The notes under the pieces were generated by a model. That model did not search any database, was not told the origin of the DNA, and worked only from the letters and a program-made list of their open reading frames with translations. From JBBATK01 sp044228285 (GTDB lineage Bacteria; Bacteroidota; Ignavibacteria; Kapaibacteriales; NICIL-2): a DNA stretch of 64,000 bases. The position numbers were made by a program, and so were the translations under genes. Below are positions 9,862-19,014 of the stretch, one piece after another (the first letter of the stretch is position 1; each line of letters begins with the position of its first letter). The stretch covers positions 124,001-188,000 of the forward strand of contig JBGAVD010000005.1 in assembly GCA_044228285.1 (NCBI GenBank). The letters run 5' to 3'.

Positions 9862-9957
9862 GGTCAAGTTTACCGTGGCGCTCTGTGAACACTCTGACCG
9901 TTGCTTTCTTCCGAACCTGGCGGAGTTGGGAGAGACGCAGCCGCACGGGACTTGACC
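9862..9957 (-). ncRNA. ffs: Signal recognition particle RNA (4.5S-like)
   Basis: About 96 nt on the minus strand. The apical domain reads CCGCCAGGTTCGGAAGAAAG then CAACGG: the Ffh-binding core CAGG, GGAA tetraloop and AGCA. Compared with the common form (CAGGTCCGGAAGGAAGCAG) the only changes inside the tetraloop stem are C to T on one side and G to A on the other, a compensating U-A pair that keeps the fold. CTCT/AGAG, CCGTG/CACGG and a closing GGTCAAGT/ACTTGACC helix extend the rod. A T-rich tract follows. It binds Ffh and targets membrane and some secreted proteins to the translocon. I identified it by reading, not by covariance search. Confidence 0.9.
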
Positions 9958-9961
9958 GCTG

Positions 9962-9969
9962 CTAAAATA
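9962..9969 (-). promoter_or_regulatory. -7 promoter box of the SRP RNA gene
   Basis: On the minus strand TATTTTAG ends five bases before the predicted first base of the SRP RNA (9957). The same eight bases occur in front of the tRNA-Ala gene at 46630-46637. The -33 region is weak. Confidence 0.55.
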
Positions 9970-10473
9970 CGGATTCTTCGCAGTATAAAAGCCGAAATTT
10001 TATGGAATTGGCCGACGATACTGATCAAAGGGCAAGATAAGTTCTTGCAATGTAATGACATAGACTTTGATTTCGTGCTATCGAGATCGTACACTGCTAA
10101 ACTGTGCGTGTGTAGGCTCAGTCCACGGTTTTTGCGAAAAATGCGATATTCAAATCTACTGAAGGGCGGAGGCCTGCCGATATTAGAGAAAACTCTCATC
10201 ACTCGATCTTTTTCGAAGTGGGTGTGCTCTCTTTAATTACGTGTTAGTACGTATTGAAGTTAAACGACGGTGGCGGCTATCTTGCTGCTGTTACACGAGA
10301 AAGGGCTTTGGAATAGCCAAAAAATTGGGTAAAACTATTCCTGGCAATCGTGAAACTCCGAGAGCTTGCTCATGGTATAAGATCGAATTTCAATGTTAGT
10401 TGGCTTGACTCAATTGTTGATTACAAGCCTTGAAATCGAAATAATGTTCATACAGAATCACTTTCACGCTCCT
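9970..10473. other. Intergenic region of about 500 bases, nothing recognised
   Basis: Lies between the SRP RNA promoter and the fibre-like gene. Open frames here overlap the RNA gene or lack any start or family signal. It must contain the promoter of the surface-protein cluster, but I see no exact TAnnTTTG box in it. Confidence 0.5.
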
Positions 10474-13400
10474 ATGAATTATCGCAGACTGCTTAGTTGC
10501 ATTGCTTTTTTTGTTGTCCTGATGTGTCAGGCAACCTCCCTCCGAGCCGACGACAACGTTGGTATCGGCACGGATAAACCCGATACTTCTGCAGTACTGG
10601 ATATTGTTTCGACAAACAAAGGTTTGTTGATCACCAGACTAAGTCAGTCTCAACGAGACTTGATCGTGCTACCTGCACATAGTCTTTTGATTTTTAACAG
10701 CACTTCCAATCGTTTTGAATGGAATCGTGGTACGCCGCAGAATCCGGATTGGTGGCCGATTGTTTCGGACTTAGGCTGGAATCTGGCTGGAAATGCGGGA
10801 TTGACCATCAATAACTTCCTTGGTACCACTGATTCGGCCGCGATCCCATTTCGCACGAATAATCAGGAGCGTATGCGTATCAGCCCCGGTGGCCTTGTTG
10901 GTATTGGTACCTCAGCACCTTTGAGCCAATTGGATGTGAAGGGTGATCTCAGCATTACAAACGTTGGACCAAACAGCTCATCTTTGCGCTTCTATACTCC
11001 AAGTGCAAATTTCTACTCTGCATTCAAAGCTGGTGTACAATCTTCAAACATAAACTACACACTTCCTCTTAACGCTCCTGCTGGTACACAGTATTTGCGT
11101 TCTGATTCGACAGGGGCAATGAGCTGGAAGACTCTATTAGAGCTTCCAAGTGGCGGTGGCAATTTGTATTCAACCTTAGTATGGAATGGTACCACCTGGA
11201 TCTCTAGTCCTGGTGTAACAATCAACAACAACGTTGTCAACATTGGAAACAAGAACAATCCTGGCGTTTTGAATTTGAACGATCCAGATACAAACTATGT
11301 CAGTCTCAAAGTTGAGAACCTTAATGACAATCGGGTGTATATCCTCCCTGAGGTTGGTGATACCGCATACTTTGTCATGACCAAGGGTACACAAGTGATT
11401 GGTGGCAACAAGTCGTTTACCAACAGCGTGTCACTTTTGGGTGGTACCGACTTACGTTGGTATGAGCCAACTGCGAACGGCAATAACTACGTTGCTTTCA
11501 AAGCACCAGCTCTTGCAGCAGACGTGACTTACACGTTGCCAGTAGCAGATGGTGCCGCTGGTCAAGTTTTGAGCACCAATGGTAGTGGTCAAATGTCATG
11601 GACTACGCCACAAGCCGGTATCACGGGAAGCGGGATCACAGGAAAGATTGCGTACTGGAATGCATCAAACAATCTCAGCGCGACCACGCTCCTTAGTCTA
11701 GACACGGTCAATTCATTCCTCGGTATTGGAACTTCAACACCGAACAGTCGTCTTACTGTTCATGATGGCAACATCTCGATTACAAATCAGAACGGTAACG
11801 CAGGTGAGTTGCGCTGGTACGAACCGTCAACTGGTGGTACGAATTACGTTTCTTTCAAGTCTCCATTGTTAGCAACAGATTTGAACTTTACATGGCCATC
11901 AACACTGGGTACACCTGGTCAAGTATTGAGCACCGATGGTAGTGGTAACTTGAGCTGGCTGACATCATTGACTTCAAATACAGGTTGGACGACAAACGGT
12001 AATGCCGCTACGAATCCAGCAAACAACTTCATTGGTACAACTGACAATCAGCCTTTGGTTGTTCGTACCAACAACAACGAAGTTCTCCGTTTCGGCACCA
12101 ATGGTAACACAGGTTTTGGAACTACGAACCCAAGTGCGCGTGTTGATGTGAACAACGGCAACATCGCATTGTCGAATACTAACAATAGTGCTTCCGAGCT
12201 ACGCTGGTATGAACCTTCTGGTTCAGGCAGCAATTTCACAGCATTTAAGGCACAAGCGCAGAACGCTACGATCAGCTATACATTGCCATCGGCGTCGGGA
12301 ACTGCTAATCAGTTTTTGGCTTGGGGCAGTGGCGATACGTTAAGCTGGAACAATGTGAACAGTTTTGCTTGGGGTTTGAATGGTAACGCTGGTACCAGTC
12401 CAAATTCGCCTGCATTGAACTTCCTTGGTACTACAGATAATCAGTCATTGACTTTCCGTACAAATAACATCGAGCGCGTTCGTTTGCGCAATGATGGAGG
12501 AGTAGTTATTGGCACCAATACCAACTTGGCTAACTCGTATGGAAAGGTTCAGATCAACGACAACTCTACATCGAATAACTATGCGGCATTTGGCGTCGTA
12601 TCAACTGGTGTCGTCAGCGGTGCTAATACAACAACAATGGCGCTTCAAGCGTCGAAGCAAACAAACTCCACTACGAACGTTGCTGGTTACTTTATTGCAG
12701 CTTCTGGTACAAACAACTACGGTGTAGTTGTTGGCAATGGGGGAGACGTCTATCTGGGTCAAGTTGATTCATTAACACCTCCAGCTCTTCGCAATTCGAT
12801 TCTTGCAAATGGCAATCCAAATCGCACCTATGCGCATCATTTGAATCTTAGTGGTGAGTTTGTGACATCAGAACAAAGTGGTGGATTCGGTCCAGGAGCC
12901 GTTGGACAACTCCTCATTTCGCAAGGTAGTTCTTCGTCGCCACAGTGGGCTAGTCCTGCACAAGTACTCGGCAGTACTGTCTGGGTACAGGGAGCAAATT
13001 CATTGAGCACAGAGCAAGCATTTGGTACGAGTTCGAACACCGCTTTGCCAATCCTTACTAACGGTGCAGAGCGTATGCGTGTTAGCGCTGATGGTCGAAT
13101 CGGCATTGGAACAAATGCACCAGCGGCTTCTGCTCTTACAGACATTTTCTCTACAAACAAGGGTATCCTTATTCCGCGCATGAGCGCTGCGCAACGTGAC
13201 GCAATTGCATCACCTGCACAAGCGCTGTTAGTATATGTTACCACTGCAAACGAAGAAGGCTTTTGGTACTACTCTGCCTCACGTTGGATTCCGCTAGCGA
13301 GCAATCTCAGTGCCAACTCAACCGTTGTTGTGAAGCGTAAAGCAGCAGACCAGAGTATTGCTAGCTCCGCCACACTTCAAGTTGACGCCGATGTAAGTGC

Positions 13401-13755
13401 TCCTCTTGCTTCAAACAGTGTTTATGAAGTAGAAGGAATGCTCCAATTCAATGCGGCCACTGCAGATCCAGATGCAGCCTTCTCGTTCTCGGCACCCGCT
13501 GGCGCAACCATTAGCATCACATACACAGCAAATGACGGTTCAGCTTCGGCATTCAGTGCAGGATCAAATGATGGTTCAACTGCTTCAAGCTTGCAGGTTG
13601 GTGCTGGACAGATGAGCATTGTTCACTTCCGTGGTATTGTTGAAGTCGCAGCGACTTCTGGCAATCTTCAACTGCAATGGGCACAGAATACGTCGAACAT
13701 CAATGCATTGACACTTAAGAAAAACTCATATATCAAGTGTACTCGAGTACAGTAA
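10474..13755 (+). CDS. Secreted fibre-like protein with repeated modules
   Basis: 1093 residues from the ATG at 10474, chosen because it gives a signal peptide (MNYRRLLSCIAFFVVLMC, cleavage near SLRA); two upstream in-frame starts exist. Four copies of a 50-residue module follow the pattern LRWYEP..., AFKA..., Y/FTLP..., G.MSW. They alternate with segments starting IGIGT.P and ERMRIS-like stretches. A block containing STNKG(L/I)LI.R(L/M)S occurs near both ends. The C-terminal 130 residues (from about STVVVKRKAADQSIA) form a beta-rich head-like domain ending KKNSYIKCTRVQ. The design resembles phage tail fibres and related bacterial surface fibres, but no other phage gene is near and no T9SS tail is present. 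It leads a run of six exported proteins. Confidence 0.72.
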   Translation: MNYRRLLSCIAFFVVLMCQATSLRADDNVGIGTDKPDTSAVLDIVSTNKGLLITRLSQSQRDLIVLPAHSLLIFNSTSNRFEWNRGTPQNPDWWPIVSDLGWNLAGNAGLTINNFLGTTDSAAIPFRTNNQERMRISPGGLVGIGTSAPLSQLDVKGDLSITNVGPNSSSLRFYTPSANFYSAFKAGVQSSNINYTLPLNAPAGTQYLRSDSTGAMSWKTLLELPSGGGNLYSTLVWNGTTWISSPGVTINNNVVNIGNKNNPGVLNLNDPDTNYVSLKVENLNDNRVYILPEVGDTAYFVMTKGTQVIGGNKSFTNSVSLLGGTDLRWYEPTANGNNYVAFKAPALAADVTYTLPVADGAAGQVLSTNGSGQMSWTTPQAGITGSGITGKIAYWNASNNLSATTLLSLDTVNSFLGIGTSTPNSRLTVHDGNISITNQNGNAGELRWYEPSTGGTNYVSFKSPLLATDLNFTWPSTLGTPGQVLSTDGSGNLSWLTSLTSNTGWTTNGNAATNPANNFIGTTDNQPLVVRTNNNEVLRFGTNGNTGFGTTNPSARVDVNNGNIALSNTNNSASELRWYEPSGSGSNFTAFKAQAQNATISYTLPSASGTANQFLAWGSGDTLSWNNVNSFAWGLNGNAGTSPNSPALNFLGTTDNQSLTFRTNNIERVRLRNDGGVVIGTNTNLANSYGKVQINDNSTSNNYAAFGVVSTGVVSGANTTTMALQASKQTNSTTNVAGYFIAASGTNNYGVVVGNGGDVYLGQVDSLTPPALRNSILANGNPNRTYAHHLNLSGEFVTSEQSGGFGPGAVGQLLISQGSSSSPQWASPAQVLGSTVWVQGANSLSTEQAFGTSSNTALPILTNGAERMRVSADGRIGIGTNAPAASALTDIFSTNKGILIPRMSAAQRDAIASPAQALLVYVTTANEEGFWYYSASRWIPLASNLSANSTVVVKRKAADQSIASSATLQVDADVSAPLASNSVYEVEGMLQFNAATADPDAAFSFSAPAGATISITYTANDGSASAFSAGSNDGSTASSLQVGAGQMSIVHFRGIVEVAATSGNLQLQWAQNTSNINALTLKKNSYIKCTRVQ
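10984..12348 (+). repeat. Four tandem-spaced coding repeats in the fibre-like gene
   Basis: Module copies lie at about 10984-11127, 11452-11601, 11809-11958 and 12199-12348, each about 150 bases and each ending in a codon pair for Ser-Trp. Copies 2-4 share LRWYEP near the start; copy 1 reads LRFYTP. Spacing is uneven (about 470, 360 and 390 bases). Confidence 0.75.
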
Positions 13756-13845
13756 GCTCTATTACTGGCTACGAAATGAGTATTACTACGCATTGAGCCA
13801 GCATCGTTTCCCAGCTACATTGGATTATTATTGAACGGATACAAC

Positions 13846-14304
13846 ATGAGAAAACACTTTGCTTTAGCCTCAATCATCGCTCTCTTCAGCTTCGCAGCTG
13901 CGGCTGGTGCGCAAACAATGACCAATAAGGGATCATTGATTTATATGTCGCCGAAGGCTGTAATGGCTGTTTGCGGTACCTTTAACGTGAATACTGCTGG
14001 AACAGTCATTGCGGAAGACAGTTCGAAGCTGATTGTACAAGGCACATTGAATGTTAGCAATGGGAGCGTCAGCTTAAACAAATCATGCACAGCAACTGTG
14101 TATCAAGATTTGGTGACTGGAGGCAGTTGCGGAAGTCCAACAGGTAGAGTGCTTAGAAATTTACCTGGTGTGCTCGACGTTAAGGGCTTTGTCAATAACA
14201 AAGGTCTTACCACGAACTACTCAACGATTCTTATTGGGAAAGACCTCAACAATGATGGGGAGCTCAATAACCTGAGTGGTGCAATCATCGACATCGCACC
14301 TTAA
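13846..14304 (+). CDS. Small exported protein of unknown function, surface cluster
   Basis: 152 residues. The ATG at 13846 starts a strong signal peptide (RKHFALASIIALFSFAAAAG, cleavage at GAQ). The mature part is rich in Gly, Asn, Thr and Val with short repeating strands (VCGTFNVNTAGTVIAEDSSK, LIVQGTLNVSNGSVSLNK), suggesting a small beta-helix. Three Cys (VCG, KSC, SCG) could form disulfides. It follows the fibre-like gene by 90 bases. No sorting domain is visible and no family was recognised. Confidence 0.7.
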   Translation: MRKHFALASIIALFSFAAAAGAQTMTNKGSLIYMSPKAVMAVCGTFNVNTAGTVIAEDSSKLIVQGTLNVSNGSVSLNKSCTATVYQDLVTGGSCGSPTGRVLRNLPGVLDVKGFVNNKGLTTNYSTILIGKDLNNDGELNNLSGAIIDIAP

Positions 14305-14442
14305 GCTCTGTATTTGCGAGACCTTGTTCCAGGACTCGTTTGAAGCTCTTGTTGTTTGTTATCCGGTCCTTTTCCTGTGTGCTGTTGTTGTTGTTGGACA
14401 TCAGCACATCAAACTCCGATACTTTGTACTCTTTACTCCATC

Positions 14443-16686
14443 ATGAACACTCGTTACTCCGTTCTACGTGTCTGCTTGCTTGTTGCCCTCTGTATTGGTT
14501 TCACAGAGGTTCGTGCCCAAGATTGTAACAACTCCGCTTGCGGCAAGATTACAAATGCGGGAACCATTCGCTTTACGAAACGTGACGCCCAGTTTCGCAA
14601 TGCAGCACCTACATCAAATGTGAACAATGATCTTGGAACGATTGAGTTCCGCGGCACCAACTCGTTGTTTAGTGGTGCGATTCCTCTAGGAAGCAGTGCA
14701 CCACGTCGCATTGGAGGTCTTGTTCTCTGGTCCTCAATAGAACCTAATCAGAACGTACAACCACGGTACTATACTAATCTTGGTGTTTCAGGGCTCAATA
14801 AGCTGATTGCAGACAGCGTTTTTGTCTCAGGTAGCTACACAATTGCCAATGGTACAGGTCGACGCGCATACACAGGACTCTTCTGTTATGATGGAACCCG
14901 AATTCAGGCTGTGAGTCCAGAGCACGATTTGAACGCCTACGATCGCTTAGAGCTACAGAACTCGCTCGTTGGCAGCGCCAAGACACTTGTCGGTGATACC
15001 GCAACTGTTCGTGGGCGCTTTTTGAATAACAGAAACAACCTTGGTGGTTTTGATGTTCGTCTGGGCGGTGTTTTGAATCTCCTGTCGACCTCAGTTACGA
15101 ATGCACCAATGTCTGTGCGAGGCGACTCTAGTCGAATCTATGTAATCACTAATTCATCGCAGCTGACAGTAGGCGATAGCTCATTGCTGCTTGCAGAGAA
15201 TGGTGGACGTATCGATGTGAACAGTAGCTTCCAACCAGCCGCCTTTATCATCAAGCCCGGTTCAACCTTTAGAATTGGCACAGTGGGCAACGGAGGGCAG
15301 TATCATCTGTTTGCAAACACAGCGATGAACGTTGAAGGAACATACCTAAACGTCTTCCCAGCCTTGACAAATGCTTATTACGAGTGTTCATCAACAGTAC
15401 GATACATCTCATCAGTGAATGGGCAGAATCTTCAGGCTAGTGCTTCGAATGTACCAAATCGATACGGCAAACTTGAAACAATAGGAGCAGATAAACTGGC
15501 GAATGGAAATGTGTTCATCAAGTGTGGCCTTTGGGTGAATCCAGGTACAAGCCCGCACACCATTACAATGCCAGCCAACACCGCTTTAACCATTTACAAC
15601 GACAATCCTGAACTTACTTCCGTTCGTTACGATTCCGCAATGACTGACTGCCAGACTCAATCTGAAGTTATTGGCAAAATGACGCAGATTGTTCCTTCGG
15701 ATATCGCGGATCGCAGCCTTGTCTTTAACAATCGTCTGACGACTCTACGTTTTACTGAATACACTACTGTACCTTCTAGTTTCTCTGTGAATTCGCAGCC
15801 AAACACGACGCCAAACAACTTCAATGCTCAGAGTGATGTTCGTCGCAAGCTGACCATGAGTTACAGTGCTCCTATTAGTGGTAGTCCAAAGTGGATTGCC
15901 TCTATTCAAGCAGCTTTCAGGGAGAATGAATGCACGAACCTCCGCACTGCACGAATCCTGAGTGCAGTACGGACCTTTAACGATCCTTCAAGCGCACAAC
16001 CAAACAAAATCGGAACAGCGTACAATCGCTTCATTGACACTAGCTGCGTACTCCATTGGATAAGTGCAGATAACATCAGTTTCGAAGGCACCAATACCTT
16101 GGGTAGTGGCAATGACTTCCTGCTTCGTTCAGCACCATCAACTATCTATTCTGTTCGTCCAGGTCGTTGGTCAAACCCTGCAACCTGGTCAGACCGCACA
16201 GAGCCATTCCCATTCGATTCTGTTGTTATCTATCATAACGTCTGGGCAGGTTTCACACGACCAGTCCTAAACGGTTGGGATGGTTATTCGACCGCCGAAG
16301 CATTCCCGAATTCAATGGCTGCGTCTGTCTTGATCCAAGGTGGTGACTCGAATGCAACACTCGCTGGTCTCATTTTCGGATTAGACTCAACCGCTCCTCG
16401 TAACAACGGCATGTTCAGATATGGTAGCATTCCTTCATTGGCCTCTACGCTGCCCGGCACAGGTTGTTTGTTAGACATTCGAGACTGCGATGCTAGTGGT
16501 TCAATGGCTCCAACTACTAGTGCAGACTTTAGCCAATTCGCTCAATTCCGAACAAGTGCGCAAACGGCAGTACGTGGTTTGGTGATCTACGCCGTACCAG
16601 GCGGCACCCAGCCAACAGTACATGTGAATAGTCTGCAAAACGCTGGATGGATTCAAAATGGGGCGAATTTGGAGATTGGAGACTAG
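14443..16686 (+). CDS. Exported beta-rich protein with G8-like region, surface cluster
   Basis: 747 residues from the ATG at 14443, which starts a signal peptide (NTRYSVLRVCLLVALCIGF, cleavage at RAQ). The mature N-terminus DCNNSACGKITNAGTIRF closely matches that of the next gene. The body is long, beta-rich and Asn/Ser/Thr-rich. Around residues 570-605, RPGRWSNPATWSDRTEPFPF and DSVVIYHNVW follow the G8-domain pattern (G-W-x-N-P-x-T-W ... P ... D-x-V-x-I). There is no T9SS tail. G8 domains occur in extracellular and polysaccharide-associated proteins. Its role here is inferred only from position among other exported genes. Confidence 0.7.
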   Translation: MNTRYSVLRVCLLVALCIGFTEVRAQDCNNSACGKITNAGTIRFTKRDAQFRNAAPTSNVNNDLGTIEFRGTNSLFSGAIPLGSSAPRRIGGLVLWSSIEPNQNVQPRYYTNLGVSGLNKLIADSVFVSGSYTIANGTGRRAYTGLFCYDGTRIQAVSPEHDLNAYDRLELQNSLVGSAKTLVGDTATVRGRFLNNRNNLGGFDVRLGGVLNLLSTSVTNAPMSVRGDSSRIYVITNSSQLTVGDSSLLLAENGGRIDVNSSFQPAAFIIKPGSTFRIGTVGNGGQYHLFANTAMNVEGTYLNVFPALTNAYYECSSTVRYISSVNGQNLQASASNVPNRYGKLETIGADKLANGNVFIKCGLWVNPGTSPHTITMPANTALTIYNDNPELTSVRYDSAMTDCQTQSEVIGKMTQIVPSDIADRSLVFNNRLTTLRFTEYTTVPSSFSVNSQPNTTPNNFNAQSDVRRKLTMSYSAPISGSPKWIASIQAAFRENECTNLRTARILSAVRTFNDPSSAQPNKIGTAYNRFIDTSCVLHWISADNISFEGTNTLGSGNDFLLRSAPSTIYSVRPGRWSNPATWSDRTEPFPFDSVVIYHNVWAGFTRPVLNGWDGYSTAEAFPNSMAASVLIQGGDSNATLAGLIFGLDSTAPRNNGMFRYGSIPSLASTLPGTGCLLDIRDCDASGSMAPTTSADFSQFAQFRTSAQTAVRGLVIYAVPGGTQPTVHVNSLQNAGWIQNGANLEIGD

Positions 16687-16843
16687 GTTTCGAATAGCTC
16701 AAATCTCCGTATTTCTCAGTATTTGTGGTCGTAAATCGTTTCGGAAATTCAGATTACGGCAAAAGTGACGAAAATTGAAATCAAACTATGCCCGGTGGCC
16801 GAAGGCTACTTTTATCCATCGAAGCATTTTACTCTGTAAACTC

Positions 16844-18988
16844 ATGGTAAAGCGACTGAAAACGACATATTGGATTATTTGCTTCACGCTGGCAGCGCTT
16901 TGCACTGCCAATGCGCAGGATATGAGCAACACATCCTGTGGTAAAGTGAACAACGGCGGTAGAATCAGTGTTCGCGGCACCCTTCAGAGTGTTCTCGGTG
17001 CCAGCATTGAGAATAAAGATGGCTACCTCATCTGTGGAGGAAACACCGAGATACGACAAGCTGAGATTCTCGGTCACGTAGAGTACATCGAAGACTCAGT
17101 GAAAACGCAGCTTGTGCCTCAGATCCGACATGCCATCGTTCGCTTTAGCGGAAACAGTCCGAAACTGCTCGATACCTCCTACAATGGTAATCTCTTCGTT
17201 AGCATGGATACCATGATAAGCCGTGCCGAAGTTAATCTCCTTATCCACCCCCGCTATCCATTGATCAGTTGGGGAAGAATCACCCATGATGGTACTGTGA
17301 ATGAGAACGGTCCAGATGCATCAATTATCCTTCAAGGAACGAATGCCCAGAACATCGATGGACTTGGAACCTACAAGACCTTAGAGCTTGACAATACCGC
17401 AGGCGTTTACGTTATCAACAAAGGTGGCTTTGGCATACAGAACAATCTGTACTTGCACAGAGGAGTGTTTCACAACACTGATGACAACAATCTGACAATG
17501 CTGAACAACTCATTGATCACTAGAAGTGACGAGTCGAGCATTGAGACCCATCCTGCATTGGTACGTCGATACTCGTTGCGCTATGTTGGGATAAAGGAGA
17601 TAGTCAGTGCAAATGAAGTTCCTCTAGACTCTGGCTCACTGAAATCGATGACGGTACACAACAATGGTGGTCTGACGATGAGTCGTGACATTATTGTGAA
17701 TGATTCGTTAGTAGTTGGTAGAGATTCAACGACCATTGTTATTAGAACAGATCTGGACACCGCGCGCCACACCTTGAGCTTTGCTCGTTCGGACAATGAC
17801 CCAGAGTATCCAAGTTCACGCTCTGAAGTGATTGGAAACTTTCGTCGCAGTTCCTTACGTACAGGTGGTAGCTTCATGGTGTATAACAATCGTCATACGG
17901 GGTTCCTCTTCAGTAGACCTGAGGACATGAACGGCGCTGTTTGGATGAGTCTTGATTCACGTCCTGTTACTTTCCCGGTACAAGGTAATGGAACACAGAA
18001 AGTCGAGCGTAAGTTTATCGTTAGTGCTCGTGATGCGAATGATAGTCTCATACTCAAGGGCCTTCGCTATCGCTTTGCCTATGCTTGGGTCAACAATCCG
18101 AGCCTTGCTGATAATGAGTCGAACAACCTAGATGTTTCTCAAGTGATTCTTCAGCGCTGGGACGATAAGCGCTGGGCAAACTATAAGAGCTCTATCATTC
18201 CTGCAACGCAAACAGCGGATCGCTGGGCTTTCTCAACAGCTGACTCAGTAGGAAACACCGGTTTCTTTGCTATTGGCATGCCAACCCCTGTGCCACCAAT
18301 GCTCGCTTCGCGCGTGTTGATGGAAGGTCCATACCGTAATGGTTCGATGGCTGCCGATTTGCTGAAGCATAACTTGATTCCTTCAGTTCCACCAAACATC
18401 TTCCCGTACACATTAGATGATGCACGTACTCGAGATACCATTGCCGTGATTCCTCAGGATGTGGTTGATTGGGTAGTTGTCGAGTTGCGTAAATCTATCA
18501 GTGCGAAAGCTGACTTTGTAAAGACCGGTTTTCTTCTCCGTGATGGTAGTATTATCAATCCTGATGGTCGTGGTCTCATCAGCTTCCCAGATACCTTGTC
18601 TTCACGCGATTACTATGTAGTCGTTCATCACAGAAATCACTTGTCGATGATGACCTCACAACCATGGCGATTGGTCGATGAAGATGCACAGATCTTTAAA
18701 ACTCTCGATTTCACTGACGGATTGAACGTTCTCGGCGGATTCTCAGCCTTGAAACCTATTTGCTTTGGTCCAGGTGAACCGACAGTATTTGCAATGGTTG
18801 CAGGTGATGTTAATGGTGACGGTGTGATCGATGATCGCGATCGTAGTGATTATGATTCGATCTATACGAATCGTGATCGTGAAGCGTACATCAATCAAGA
18901 TACTGACATGAGCGGCATAGTCACTACACGTGACATTAACAAGACATGGAATAACCGTACTCGTAGTACAAACGTTCCACGTCAATAA
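16844..18988 (+). CDS. Exported protein with C-terminal dockerin-like calcium loops, surface cluster
   Basis: 714 residues from the ATG at 16844 with signal peptide VKRLKTTYWIICFTLAALCT and cleavage at NAQ. The mature start DMSNTSCGKVNNGGRISVRG resembles that of the previous gene. The middle is beta-rich. The last 65 residues hold DVNGDGVIDDRD (from D655) and DTDMSGIVTTRD (from D686), two calcium-binding EF-type loops spaced as in type I dockerin modules. Dockerins bind cohesins to build extracellular complexes; no cohesin was recognised in this window. It ends 26 bases before the next gene. Confidence 0.72.
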   Translation: MVKRLKTTYWIICFTLAALCTANAQDMSNTSCGKVNNGGRISVRGTLQSVLGASIENKDGYLICGGNTEIRQAEILGHVEYIEDSVKTQLVPQIRHAIVRFSGNSPKLLDTSYNGNLFVSMDTMISRAEVNLLIHPRYPLISWGRITHDGTVNENGPDASIILQGTNAQNIDGLGTYKTLELDNTAGVYVINKGGFGIQNNLYLHRGVFHNTDDNNLTMLNNSLITRSDESSIETHPALVRRYSLRYVGIKEIVSANEVPLDSGSLKSMTVHNNGGLTMSRDIIVNDSLVVGRDSTTIVIRTDLDTARHTLSFARSDNDPEYPSSRSEVIGNFRRSSLRTGGSFMVYNNRHTGFLFSRPEDMNGAVWMSLDSRPVTFPVQGNGTQKVERKFIVSARDANDSLILKGLRYRFAYAWVNNPSLADNESNNLDVSQVILQRWDDKRWANYKSSIIPATQTADRWAFSTADSVGNTGFFAIGMPTPVPPMLASRVLMEGPYRNGSMAADLLKHNLIPSVPPNIFPYTLDDARTRDTIAVIPQDVVDWVVVELRKSISAKADFVKTGFLLRDGSIINPDGRGLISFPDTLSSRDYYVVVHHRNHLSMMTSQPWRLVDEDAQIFKTLDFTDGLNVLGGFSALKPICFGPGEPTVFAMVAGDVNGDGVIDDRDRSDYDSIYTNRDREAYINQDTDMSGIVTTRDINKTWNNRTRSTNVPRQ

Positions 18989-19014
18989 AGCTAAGAGAAG
19001 AACTACAAGAGACT

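Noticed and set aside
9818..9946. N-terminal extension of the RNase E/G gene by 43 residues
   Set aside because: The extra codons run through the SRP RNA and its T-tract; MKKEIYINAE at 9817 is the family start.
9870..10236. Overlapping open frames of about 110 codons on both strands near 9.9-10.2 kb
   Set aside because: They overlap the SRP RNA gene and its promoter, have no family signal and no ribosome-binding site.
10984..12348. CRISPR-like or non-coding tandem repeat
   Set aside because: The repeats are about 150 bases, uneven in spacing, and conserved at the protein level inside one coding frame.
10474..13755. Prophage remnant
   Set aside because: The protein is fibre-like, but no capsid, tail, integrase or lysis gene is near and the neighbours are exported bacterial proteins.
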